DNA of 42,234 nucleotides from Gluconobacter kanchanaburiensis NBRC 103587 (GTDB lineage: Bacteria; Pseudomonadota; Alphaproteobacteria; Acetobacterales; Acetobacteraceae). Below are positions 25,587-33,975 of this stretch, piece after piece. Position 1 is the first letter of the stretch. Every line of letters begins with the position of its first letter. Location: contig NZ_BJVA01000019.1 of NCBI RefSeq assembly GCF_007988905.1, positions 1-42,234 of the forward strand, in the 5' to 3' direction. The position numbers were made by a program, and so were the translations under genes. The notes beneath the pieces are model-generated. The model ran no database searches. It saw nothing but the letters and a program-made list of their open reading frames with translations, and was not told where the DNA came from.

Positions 25587-26327
25587 TCAGACCGGCGTGA
25601 CGCCACCTGTCACCGCTTGATAGGTCGCGACGGCGAGAGTCATAGGCTCGAAGGGTTTCGTAATGACGAATGACGGCTCCTGCGTTTCCCCGGTCAGAAG
25701 ACGCTCAGGATAAGCCGTCACGAAAATGACCGGCGCTTCATGTGTCCGCAGAATCCGCCCCACGGCCTGCATTCCATCGCCGCCACCGCCAAGATTGATA
25801 TCAGCAAGGATGAGCCCGGGTTTCGTTTTTCCTGCCAGTTCGACCGCGTCAGCCTCGGTATGAGCAACACCCGCAATCAGATGTCCGCAACGCTCCACCA
25901 GATCCTGAATGTCCATCGCGATGATCGGTTCGTCTTCAATGATCAGAACGCTGGTCTGTGCGATGCCCCGTAACCCCTCACGGGCTGAACGAAGTTCGGA
26001 AGCCGCCTCCTCATCGCTCATGCCCAGAGCTCTGGCGCTTGAGGCAAGGGACTGCTCTTCAAGAGAAGTTAGCAGCAGGAGCGCGCGCTGACGCAGAGGT
26101 ATACCAACGGATACGCTGACCTCATGCTGCTTCGTGAACGCCTCAACCAGTAATCCATACAGCGCAGATCGCGGGGAAAGGGTGTTCTCGCGCGGGTTTT
26201 CCACCAACTCCCTGAGGGCTGTAGCTACGAGCTGATCGCCACTCTTCTGCTCTCCCATGAGGGCCCGTGCAAAACGGCGTGCATAAGGAAGCGCTTTGAC
26301 GAGTTCCTGCCGCGCGGAATCACTCAT
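25587..26327 (-). CDS. phyR: PhyR, anti-anti-sigma response regulator
   Basis: A 246-residue regulator joining an EcfG-like sigma domain (about 1-115) to a receiver domain (about 125-240). In the general stress response of Alphaproteobacteria, phosphorylated PhyR opens and its sigma-like domain captures NepR, freeing EcfG. The receiver has the acidic pair Glu131-Asp132, phosphoacceptor Asp176 in LADINL, and FVTAYPE (202-208) followed by TKPFEP, the FAT-GUY-type pattern of this family. The sigma-like domain is not expected to bind DNA. AGGAGG precedes the ATG by about nine bases. The gene is divergent from the first ecfG gene across ~150 bases; no consensus GGAAC-N16/17-CGTT promoter was found there. 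Confidence 0.96.
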   Translation of the reverse strand: MSDSARQELVKALPYARRFARALMGEQKSGDQLVATALRELVENPRENTLSPRSALYGLLVEAFTKQHEVSVSVGIPLRQRALLLLTSLEEQSLASSARALGMSDEEAASELRSAREGLRGIAQTSVLIIEDEPIIAMDIQDLVERCGHLIAGVAHTEADAVELAGKTKPGLILADINLGGGGDGMQAVGRILRTHEAPVIFVTAYPERLLTGETQEPSFVITKPFEPMTLAVATYQAVTGGVTPV

Positions 26328-26481
26328 TGCTCGATAGCCTCCTGGAAGAAAATTTCGGCAGACACATCCTTAAAGGACGCATCTCACTATGGAAGGTTGA
26401 ATAATCATGACACGATGCCTAATCTACGTATAGTCTCCGTTTCTGTCGGCTCGTTGGCTACGTCGCGCGAAGGAACATCTT

Positions 26482-27057
26482 CTGAGCACACAAGTCCCCG
26501 CGGGCCATTCGTCAGAGCCTCTCTCGAACAAGGGAAATTTCCATCGGGAGCTTCTGCAATGCCTTCCCGACCTACGAGGATTTGCGCGCTTCCTTACTCG
26601 CGAGAAGAGTGCTGCTGATGACCTCGTTCAGGAAACCATCGTTCGCGCACTAGCGGCACAGACACAGTTTCAGGAAGGAAGTGTGCTGAAAGCATGGCTT
26701 TTCACAATTCAGCGACACGCTTTCTATGAGCAGAACCGACGCCGGAGCCGGGAACTGGAAATTATGCAGGACATCGAATTCGATGCCCCTGCTTCAGACG
26801 CGATGCCATTACGTCAGCATAACCGGGATACACTGCAGGATCTCGGGGAAATGCTCTGGAGGCTTCCGCACCTTCTTCGTGAAGCCTTGATTCTCGTAGG
26901 CGCGCAGGAGCTGTCATATGAAGATGCGGCCCGGGTATGTGATGTTCCGTCAGGGACAATGCGCGCCAGGGTTTCGAGAGCCCGCGCACAGCTTGCAGAA
27001 CTTTCCGGACGGGAAAACATGGAAATCCATTCAGAATCCGAAAATAAAATTGTTTAA
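26482..27057 (+). CDS. ecfG: EcfG-type sigma factor with apparent CTG start
   Basis: A 191-residue group ECF15-like sigma factor of the general stress response. Region 2 includes LLQCLPDLRGFARFL, ADDLVQETIVRALA and LKAWLFTI; region 4 includes LPHLLREALILVGAQELSYEDAA and GTMRARVSRARAQL. The in-frame coding signal runs upstream to about 26482, yet between the in-frame TAG at 26431 and GTG 26683 there is no ATG, GTG or TTG. GTG 26683 would delete most of region 2. CTG 26482 has AAGGA at 26470-26474, seven bases before it, and gives a normal-length protein beginning MSTQVPAG. A sequencing frameshift joining the other-frame ORF at 26397-26618 is the alternative. It is followed by a second ecfG-like gene and nepR. 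Confidence 0.85.
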   Translation: MSTQVPAGHSSEPLSNKGNFHRELLQCLPDLRGFARFLTREKSAADDLVQETIVRALAAQTQFQEGSVLKAWLFTIQRHAFYEQNRRRSRELEIMQDIEFDAPASDAMPLRQHNRDTLQDLGEMLWRLPHLLREALILVGAQELSYEDAARVCDVPSGTMRARVSRARAQLAELSGRENMEIHSESENKIV

Positions 27058-27188
27058 TTATTATTATTTTTCAATGAGTTAGGGTTTTCCTTTCGGTTTT
27101 TGGATTTTTTTTGTGCTCCCAAATGCAACCTTTCCTTCTGGCTATTCATTGATTCCGTGAAAACAGAATGAAAGCAGGAGTGAGTTCC

Positions 27189-27764
27189 ATGACATTCCAC
27201 GATCAGGTCATTGCCATTCTTCCGAAGCTGCGTATTCAGGCTCTCTCACTGACCCGGAACCGCGCCGCCGCTGAAGACCTTGTGCAAGACGCCGTGTGCA
27301 ATGCTCTGGCCGCCCAGAACAGCTTTATCCCGGGTACGAATTTTTCGGCGTGGATGCACCGTATCCTTCGTAACCGTTTCATTTCCGATCTACGCAAACG
27401 TCGTGAGACCACGGATATCGATGATGTGCCCGCATCCTCCTTTGCGAGCCCTGCAACGCATGAAGACAACCTAGCTCTCAAGGACCTGTCGATGGCGCTC
27501 TCCCGACTGCCTGCCGACCAGCGTGAAGCTCTCGTCATGGTTGTAATACAGGGCATGAGTTACGAAGCTCTGGCGGAAGCAACGGACTGCGCCGTAGGTA
27601 CCGCGAAGAGCAGGGTTTTCCGTGCCCGCCGCCAGCTTGAAGCCTGGATGAATGGGGATCTTCCCGTGAACGACAGACTCCGCATGAAGGTCAAAGCCCT
27701 ACGGGATGCCATGGATATACGTCATCGTGACGGCCAGTCCGCTCACGATCTACTACTTTCCTGA
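27189..27764 (+). CDS. Second EcfG-type sigma factor
   Basis: A 191-residue sigma factor paralogous to the preceding one. Region 2 carries RNRAAAEDLVQDAVCNALAA and FSAWMHRILRNRFISDLRKR; region 4 carries LPADQREALVMVVIQGMSYEALAEA and GTAKSRVFRARRQL. A C-terminal tail of about 30 residues follows region 4. An upstream ATG at 27168 is in frame, but ATG 27189 has AGGAG eight bases ahead and is preferred. The promoter region at 27058-27188 is T-rich. Having two tandem EcfG paralogues beside one nepR and one phyR suggests either divided promoter sets or modulation of one by the other. Confidence 0.92.
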   Translation: MTFHDQVIAILPKLRIQALSLTRNRAAAEDLVQDAVCNALAAQNSFIPGTNFSAWMHRILRNRFISDLRKRRETTDIDDVPASSFASPATHEDNLALKDLSMALSRLPADQREALVMVVIQGMSYEALAEATDCAVGTAKSRVFRARRQLEAWMNGDLPVNDRLRMKVKALRDAMDIRHRDGQSAHDLLLS

Positions 27765-27962
27765 TCAAGGCATCCCAGTTCATTCTCTGCGGACCCGTTC
27801 CAGTTTGGCAGTGATTGCAGAAAAGAGGCTGTTTCCGTAAGATAAGGTGGATAACTCAGTGAACGGGAACGCTTCCTAAGTGATCCGGAAGAGCGCCACA
27901 GCCAGAATCAGAGGTGCACGTTTTGCATCTTCTGACGTCACAGGAAGGTTCAGGACCAGCCA

Positions 27963-28136
27963 ATGACCGCAGGAGACAAGCGGAAAGCGTCAGCCGATGA
28001 TGACGGAGGGGATGAAAAAGACTCTCCCTTCGGAATTTGGTTGAGCAGGGGCCTGCATCAGCTTTTTGACGATGTTGCGAACGAGCCAATTCCTGAAGAG
28101 CTGCTCCGGCTGATTGAGGAAGACCGAAACAAGTGA
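27963..28136 (+). CDS. nepR: NepR, anti-sigma factor of the general stress response
   Basis: A 57-residue protein, acidic at its N-terminus, with the NepR helix pair LHQLFDDVANEPIPEELLRLIEE-like pattern across residues 31-53. The conserved VANEPIPEEL turn between two helices wraps around EcfG or, after stress, around the sigma-like domain of PhyR. AGGA lies seven bases before the ATG. The stop overlaps the GTG start of the kinase gene (GTGA), so the two are likely co-translated. In many Alphaproteobacteria nepR precedes ecfG; here it follows two sigma genes after a gap of about 200 bases. Confidence 0.93.
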   Translation: MTAGDKRKASADDDGGDEKDSPFGIWLSRGLHQLFDDVANEPIPEELLRLIEEDRNK

Positions 28137-30007
28137 CTGGTACGCGGTCTGGTTCGCCAGACCAAGATTCGCGCCTTAACGCTCGATTCTGGTCTGGACA
28201 ATGGCGTCTGCGCAGTCTCCGGATGCTGGACACGGTCGGTGCCAGGGTCATGGCGCTCATTGTTGCCACGACTCTGCCTCTTGCCGTTATTGCGTCTTTT
28301 CTAGCTTGGCACAGCTATCAGCAAAACGTTGGCAACAGCGCGCTGCGTACTGAACGCGATACCCAGCTGGCAATCTCGGAAATCACGACTGATCTTGATC
28401 AGACCCATACCCTTCTGGACATGCTGGCCGATGGGGATATTTCCTCTGGGAACGCCCTGAGAGAATTTGCGCTGGTCCAGACGATCTCCCAGCATAACTA
28501 CTGTCTTCTAATGCTGACGGATGTGGCAGGACGCCCCTCGGTTATATTACCCCCGCCATCAACTCAGGACGCGGCAATATGCCGTTCGCCCGATTTTAAC
28601 GTCTCATCGCTTACAACAGGCTCATCAAAACTGCCTATGGTCGGTGTTAACGTTCTCACGGGGGAACGTGGCCCGCTCCTCAAATTTGTTGTTCCCATTC
28701 TCAGTAACAATGCAGTCTCCGGCTATATTGTTGCCGTGAGAACATTGGGATGGCAGCGCAGTCATCTTCCCAAAAGGGACAACCGGCGACTACTCGGCAT
28801 GGCCAGTGAAACGAAGCACTTTCTGGCAATGCCAGGCGGATCTCTTTATTCGCTTTTCCCGGATCAGCCAGTAGTTGCGGACCTGCCACCGAAAGCTCTG
28901 GCTCACCTCCGGCAAGACATATCGTCTCTCAGACTTCAGGACGTTTTTACGAGCGAGGGAACGACTTATGCTTTTCAGAACGCTTATGGGCCCGTCAGCC
29001 TGATTGTAGCGACTGAGCGCACTGCGGAAGAAAGTCGCGCCCTTAATATCTTTCTGCTTCGCGTCAGTCTGATTGTAGGCCTGCTCCTCATCGAACTGCT
29101 GGCTGTCGCGATGGGCGCGCGACTTTTTCTGGTTGAGCCGTTGGAAAAGCTTGCAAGTGCCGTAGCAGAATGGCGACGGGGAGCAGCTTTTGCACCCCGA
29201 ATCAGTCACGCAATCCCTCTTGAAATCAGACATCTTGAGAAAGCATTTCTGCGAGCGACGAGACGCCTGGGTCAACATGAAAAGGATCTCGAGCAGTCCG
29301 CGCGCAACCAAGATATGCTTATCCGAGAAATTCACCACCGGGTTAAGAACAACCTCCAGGTTGTCGCATCCCTGCTAAACCTTCAGGCAAGCCGCATCCG
29401 TTCGCACGAGGCGCGTGAGGAATTCCGGCTCGTACGGGACCGGGTGAGGGCGCTCGCAACGCTGCATCGCTATCTCTATTCAGAGAACGGTCTGTCTGCC
29501 CTCGATGTACAGAGTTTTCTCGAGGAACTTTGCAGTATCCTGCTGTCTGCCAATGGCATGAACGCTCAGACCCGTATCCGTCTCAAGCTCGATATTGAAC
29601 ACGTGCTGATCTCACCGGATCAGGCAGTCCCCATTGCGCTGATCGTTACCGAGGTAGTCAGCAATGCCCTGCGTTATGCGTTCCCACAAAACAGATCGGG
29701 CCATATTGCAATCAGTCTTCATAAAATCGTTCATACATCTACAGACCAAGAAGGCTTGGTTGAACTCAGACTCGGAGATAACGGAATCGGAATCGACGCC
29801 GGTCGGGCCACTGAATCCCGCATGCGTCGGGAAGGAATCGGAATGCAGCTCATTCGTGGATTTGCGCGTCAGATCAACGCCGATATGACTGTGCAGACCG
29901 AAAACGGAACCTGGTATATTCTTCAGTTCGTGCCGGAACGGCCCTCTCTCACAGCTCTCGCCATGGCGCGCAGTGCGATCGCCCAGAGAGAAGAGACGGA
30001 CGTGTAA
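28133..30007 (+). CDS. HisKA_2 sensor histidine kinase, probable PhyR kinase
   Basis: A 624-residue membrane kinase with a first TM near 37-59, an extracytoplasmic sensing region of about 240 residues, a second TM near 305-333, a HAMP-like linker, and a HisKA_2/HATPase core. The H-box IREIHHRVKNNLQVVASLLNLQ (phospho-His about residue 400) is typical of HisKA_2 kinases such as PhyK. The N-box EVVSNALRYAFP and G-box DNGIGID follow. Start is GTG 28133 overlapping the nepR stop. Position next to nepR and family membership make it the likely donor (or phosphatase) for PhyR. The sensed signal cannot be read from sequence; no PAS domain is evident. Confidence 0.92.
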   Translation: MTGTRSGSPDQDSRLNARFWSGQWRLRSLRMLDTVGARVMALIVATTLPLAVIASFLAWHSYQQNVGNSALRTERDTQLAISEITTDLDQTHTLLDMLADGDISSGNALREFALVQTISQHNYCLLMLTDVAGRPSVILPPPSTQDAAICRSPDFNVSSLTTGSSKLPMVGVNVLTGERGPLLKFVVPILSNNAVSGYIVAVRTLGWQRSHLPKRDNRRLLGMASETKHFLAMPGGSLYSLFPDQPVVADLPPKALAHLRQDISSLRLQDVFTSEGTTYAFQNAYGPVSLIVATERTAEESRALNIFLLRVSLIVGLLLIELLAVAMGARLFLVEPLEKLASAVAEWRRGAAFAPRISHAIPLEIRHLEKAFLRATRRLGQHEKDLEQSARNQDMLIREIHHRVKNNLQVVASLLNLQASRIRSHEAREEFRLVRDRVRALATLHRYLYSENGLSALDVQSFLEELCSILLSANGMNAQTRIRLKLDIEHVLISPDQAVPIALIVTEVVSNALRYAFPQNRSGHIAISLHKIVHTSTDQEGLVELRLGDNGIGIDAGRATESRMRREGIGMQLIRGFARQINADMTVQTENGTWYILQFVPERPSLTALAMARSAIAQREETDV

Positions 30008-30120
30008 AACCCGCTCTCCACTCCTTTTCAGGCTTCAGTTTTACAAAAAAATATAAATAAGCGGCAAGAAATGCGTCCCGCTCTGTCTTGTCGGGCTTTT
30101 GCACCCTATATGCAGGGATC

Positions 30121-31806
30121 ATGAAGGCCGACAAGACAATCGCTAAAGCGTGGGTGAAGGCACAGGGGGGCGCAAGTCGCTTCCGGACCTCCGCCGTAGT
30201 ACTCCTTGGACTGCTCTCCACAGCGTTCGGACTCCTTCAGGCATGGGCGCTCGCGCGAACTCTTGCCTCGGTGCTAATCCGAGACGACGACAGCACCGGA
30301 CCTGCCATCGTCGTTTTTGCTGTGGCCTGCATCTGCCGTGTCCTGATTTCCACCCTCCAGGAAATTATGGCCTCATCCGCCGGCATTCACGCCCGTCGCC
30401 GCCTTCGCCGTGAGGTACTGGAGCGCATTATCGGCGAGGGACCAGCACTGCTTCGGCGTCACCATAGCGCGACAGTCGCCGCCACTCTGGTCGACAGGAT
30501 CGAGGCGCTGGACGGATATTTCGCCCGCTGGCTTCCTGCATCGTCCCTGTGGCTGGTCTCGCAATGGATGGTCGTGATCGCGGTCTATGTTGAAAATCAT
30601 CAGGCCGGTCTGATTCTTGCAGCTTGCTGTGCAGCACTCCCGATTTTTCAGGCCGTTTTTGGCATTGCCACCGCGGTCGCATCCCGTCGCCAGTTTCTGG
30701 CCATGGCTCGTCTTCAGACACGTTTTCTGGACAGGGTACGCGGAATTGCGACCATCGTACTCTCCGGCGCAACCGACCGTGAGACCGAGGCGCTCGCCAA
30801 AAGTGCCGATGATCTTCGCCTACGTACGATGAAAGTCCTGCGGATCGCATTTCTTGCTTCCGCAACAACCGATGTCGCAATGGTAGTAGCCCTCGTGCTG
30901 ATCGTCGTGACACAGGCACATGCCCTGACCGGTCAAACCTCTGCAGGCACCCTGACACGCGCGCTTTATGCGGTGCTCCTTGTGCCAGAGGCCTTCGCCT
31001 CTTTCCGTGCCCTGTCGGCGGCCTATCAGGACCGCGCGCACGCCACTGCTGCGGCGGAAGCTATGCATCAACTGGCACCCATTTCCGAAAAAAGCGAAAA
31101 AAAACTCGCGTCCCTGAATACTGAAGAGGGACTTTCGGTCTCCGCAGAAAATCTCTGTTTCGCGTGGGATCGTGAACGTGGGGCTGTTATTCATGACGTC
31201 AATTTTGCTCTACCCGCAGGATCGACGCTGATCCTTGAGGGAGCATCGGGCGCTGGGAAATCAACCCTACTGGAACTTCTTCTCGGTTTTGTAGCGCCCT
31301 CAGCGGGACGCATCCTCCTGAATGGACAGGACATGCAGACCCTGGCGCCACGACAGATTGCATCCCTGATCAGCTGGATTGGCCAGAAACCGGTTCTTTT
31401 CGCAGGAACGATCCGGGAAAATATTCTCTTCGCCCGCCCCGATGCCTCCACCGATGATTTGCGGCAGGCCATACGAGCCGCCGCCGTTGATCAGTATCTT
31501 CCTTCCCTGCCGGACGGTCTGGAAACCCGGATCGGGGAGGGTGGTTACGGCCTTTCGGGCGGACAGGCGCAGCGTATAGCCATCGCGAGGGCCTATCTCA
31601 AAGATGCGCCGCTTCTGCTGCTTGATGAGCCCACCTCCCATCTCGACCCGACAACCGAAGCCGAAATCCTTACCAGTCTCAGAGAGCTTGCCCGTGGGCG
31701 GACAGTCATCCTGTGCAGTCACTCCACTCAGGCACGACAATTCCAGGGGCGTCACCTTGTTCTTGATGGCGGTCGTGTCATCGCCTTTACAGGAGAGGCG
31801 GCATGA
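30121..31806 (+). CDS. cydD: Cysteine/glutathione exporter subunit CydD
   Basis: A 561-residue type IV ABC exporter half, with six membrane helices (about 18-285) and a C-terminal ATPase. Walker A is GASGAGKST, the signature LSGGQAQRIAIARA, and Walker B LLLLDEPTSHLD. With CydC it exports glutathione or cysteine to the periplasm and is needed to assemble cytochrome bd oxidase. ATG 30121 is preferred over an earlier GTG or TTG in frame; AGGGA precedes it closely. The cydC start overlaps its stop (ATGA). No cydAB is in the window. Confidence 0.95.
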   Translation: MKADKTIAKAWVKAQGGASRFRTSAVVLLGLLSTAFGLLQAWALARTLASVLIRDDDSTGPAIVVFAVACICRVLISTLQEIMASSAGIHARRRLRREVLERIIGEGPALLRRHHSATVAATLVDRIEALDGYFARWLPASSLWLVSQWMVVIAVYVENHQAGLILAACCAALPIFQAVFGIATAVASRRQFLAMARLQTRFLDRVRGIATIVLSGATDRETEALAKSADDLRLRTMKVLRIAFLASATTDVAMVVALVLIVVTQAHALTGQTSAGTLTRALYAVLLVPEAFASFRALSAAYQDRAHATAAAEAMHQLAPISEKSEKKLASLNTEEGLSVSAENLCFAWDRERGAVIHDVNFALPAGSTLILEGASGAGKSTLLELLLGFVAPSAGRILLNGQDMQTLAPRQIASLISWIGQKPVLFAGTIRENILFARPDASTDDLRQAIRAAAVDQYLPSLPDGLETRIGEGGYGLSGGQAQRIAIARAYLKDAPLLLLDEPTSHLDPTTEAEILTSLRELARGRTVILCSHSTQARQFQGRHLVLDGGRVIAFTGEAA

Positions 31807-33500
31807 GCAATTCCGTGCCTGAAGTTTCCACTTTTGGAACTTCAACACCTGAATCCCACAGTGCGACCGCGCTCTCCAGAATTCTCCACGTCTGGCGCCC
31901 GCAACGAAGCCGCCTGATCACAGGGCTCATTCTGGCGGAACTGGCGGTCTGTGCGGGTCTTGCCCTTATGGGGCAGGCCGGTGGCCGGATTGCTGGAGCA
32001 GCCATTGGAGTGAGCGCTGGATATCTGCTCCTGAGACTGTCAGGTATTGGCCAGATCGTCCTGCGCTACAGCGAACGCCTCTACACGCATGACGCCATGT
32101 TCCGCGCCCTCGCGGATCTGCGTGTGTGGTTTTATCGCAAACTCGCTGGTGGCGCGGCGGCTGGACTGGGCTTTCAGCGCTCAGGAGATCTTCTGTCCCG
32201 TCTCGTCTCCGACGTGCAGACGCTCGATAATCTTTATCTCCGTATACTCGTTCCTCTTGTCTCAGCAGGCCTCACACTTCCGATCGTCCTTCTTGTCTGG
32301 TTCCGGGCAGGGGTAGGAGCAGGCCTGACGGCAGGTGCTCTGTTTGCGGTACTCGCCTTCGTCCTGCCTCTGATGGGTGCGCGACTGTCCCGCCGCTTTG
32401 GGCCGGACATTCTTAAGGCTGAAGCCGACCTGAGGGTGGCCGCTCTCGATCTGACATCCGGACTGCGCGAAGCGCGTGCTTTCGGTGCAGAAGATGTTCT
32501 GGCAGCGGCAGTAACGAGCCGACAGGAAACCCTTTTCAGGGCGCAACGCCGCCAGCAGATCCGTATGGCTCTGATGCAGGGTTTTGCTGGGTTTGTCGCC
32601 AAGGCAGGTGTCGTCGTGATTCTCTGCGCAACGGCAGGGATCCTGTTTCCTCGGACTCCTGTCATCGCAGGTCTAACGGCTCTATTCGTCGCCATAACTG
32701 CCCTTGAGGGCGTGACGTCGCTGGGACGAGCCGGTCTCCTCAGCGGACAGGTGGCTCATGCTGCCCGGCGCATTGTTGAAGTTGCCGACCATGCGCCTCC
32801 CGCACCGGAAGGAACTGCGCCACTTCCTGCCAGTCGGGAATTGCAGCTTGAAAACGTAACCTTCCGGTGGGCTCCTGACCGTGCACCCGTTTTCCATAAT
32901 CTGACCCTGACACTCCGACAGGGCGAGCGTGTCGCACTGATCGGTCATTCAGGTGCTGGGAAATCAAGTCTCGCAGCACTTCTTCTCAAGGCAGCATCTC
33001 CCGAACGTGGAAAAATTCTCCTTGGCGGAACGGATATTACCACGCTTCGCGATGACGATTTGCGGCGCCAGATCGCATGGTTGTCCCAGGCCAGCCATCT
33101 GTTCGACGACACCATTCGCGGCAACCTGCTTCTCGGACGAACCGACCTTTCTGATAAAGAGCTCTGGAGCGCCCTTGAACAGGCCAGAATTGCCAATGTT
33201 ATCCGTGATCTCCCAGACGGTCTGGACACATGGATCGGGGAAGGTGGCTCAAAACTGTCAGGTGGGCAGGGACGGCGTATTGCGCTCGCACGCGTGCTGC
33301 TTTCCGATGCGCCAATTCTTGTCCTTGATGAACCCGCTACAGGTCTGGATGCCGAGACAGAACGGGCTTTCCTTGAGACGCTGAATGTCGCAACCGAAGG
33401 AAGGAGCGTCCTGCTGATCGCTCATCGTCTGACAGGTGTGGAAAAACTTGACCGCATCTGGCGCCTTGAGGACGGACAGGTTATTTCCATTGCGTGCTGA
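31803..33500 (+). CDS. cydC: Cysteine/glutathione exporter subunit CydC
   Basis: A 565-residue partner half-transporter of CydD. The membrane domain carries RYSERLYTHDAMFRALADLRVWFYRKL, the characteristic CydC segment (about 82-108). The ATPase has GHSGAGKSS (Walker A), LSGGQGRRIALAR (signature) and LVLDEPATGLD (Walker B). Start overlaps the cydD stop by four bases, so the two are co-translated and form a heterodimer in the inner membrane. Confidence 0.95.
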   Translation: MSNSVPEVSTFGTSTPESHSATALSRILHVWRPQRSRLITGLILAELAVCAGLALMGQAGGRIAGAAIGVSAGYLLLRLSGIGQIVLRYSERLYTHDAMFRALADLRVWFYRKLAGGAAAGLGFQRSGDLLSRLVSDVQTLDNLYLRILVPLVSAGLTLPIVLLVWFRAGVGAGLTAGALFAVLAFVLPLMGARLSRRFGPDILKAEADLRVAALDLTSGLREARAFGAEDVLAAAVTSRQETLFRAQRRQQIRMALMQGFAGFVAKAGVVVILCATAGILFPRTPVIAGLTALFVAITALEGVTSLGRAGLLSGQVAHAARRIVEVADHAPPAPEGTAPLPASRELQLENVTFRWAPDRAPVFHNLTLTLRQGERVALIGHSGAGKSSLAALLLKAASPERGKILLGGTDITTLRDDDLRRQIAWLSQASHLFDDTIRGNLLLGRTDLSDKELWSALEQARIANVIRDLPDGLDTWIGEGGSKLSGGQGRRIALARVLLSDAPILVLDEPATGLDAETERAFLETLNVATEGRSVLLIAHRLTGVEKLDRIWRLEDGQVISIAC

Positions 33501-33555
33501 CCGGTTCCGACCCGGTTCGGCTTCACGCTTACACACCCTGACAGGACGCTACCCC

Positions 33556-33963
33556 ATGGCACGTCTCTCTTCTTTCATCCGCATTGCGGCCCCGGTCTTC
33601 GTTCTGTCAGCCGCGCTGGCAGGATGTGCTGAACAGCCGTCGCGTGACAGCTATGTCGTTTTCTTCGATCGTGAGTCCGTTACGCTGAGCCCCGTCGCGC
33701 AGGCTGTGGTCACAAAAGCTGCAACTGCCGCTCGCGCTGAACATGCAAGCGTCGTTCGAGTCTCGGGGTCTGCCGGAACCAATGGCGATGCAGCCGTCCT
33801 GAAGGAGCTGGCCACAAGCCGCGCCCAGACCGTCGCAACCCAGCTCAGCAATGACGGCCTTGGCGGCGCACGGATCGAAATGACGCCATACACGCCAAGC
33901 GAGCTTGAAGATTCACACGTCGCCCTGCGTCGTGTCTCCATCACAATCGTTCCGGGCCACTAA
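33556..33963 (+). CDS. Small OmpA-like lipoprotein
   Basis: A 135-residue lipoprotein: signal with lipobox LAGC (lipid-bearing Cys at 24), followed directly by a compact OmpA-like (peptidoglycan-associated) domain. YVVFFDRESVTLSP matches the F-D-xx-S-x-x-LS opening, and LATSRAQTVATQL matches the N-x-x-L-S-x-x-RA helix in weaker form. It would anchor in the outer membrane and contact peptidoglycan. The frame runs upstream to 33436, but ATG 33556 is the start that gives the signal sequence. It lies between cydC and recQ in the same direction. Confidence 0.82.
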   Translation: MARLSSFIRIAAPVFVLSAALAGCAEQPSRDSYVVFFDRESVTLSPVAQAVVTKAATAARAEHASVVRVSGSAGTNGDAAVLKELATSRAQTVATQLSNDGLGGARIEMTPYTPSELEDSHVALRRVSITIVPGH

Positions 33964-33975
33964 TCCGGCCCCGGG

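Noticed and set aside
26472-26476. GGAAC upstream in the first sigma gene as an EcfG-type -35
   Set aside because: It overlaps the proposed Shine-Dalgarno and no CGTT follows at the right distance.
26397-26618. 73-codon ORF (TTG start) overlapping the 5' part of the first sigma gene
   Set aside because: Ser/Pro/Arg-rich shadow frame with no family resemblance. The real sigma region 2 is encoded in the other frame over the same bases; kept only as a possible frameshift partner.
27866-27882. GGAAC upstream of nepR as an EcfG-type -35
   Set aside because: No CGTT-like -10 at 16-17 bases; the position holds GGAAG or GAAG instead.
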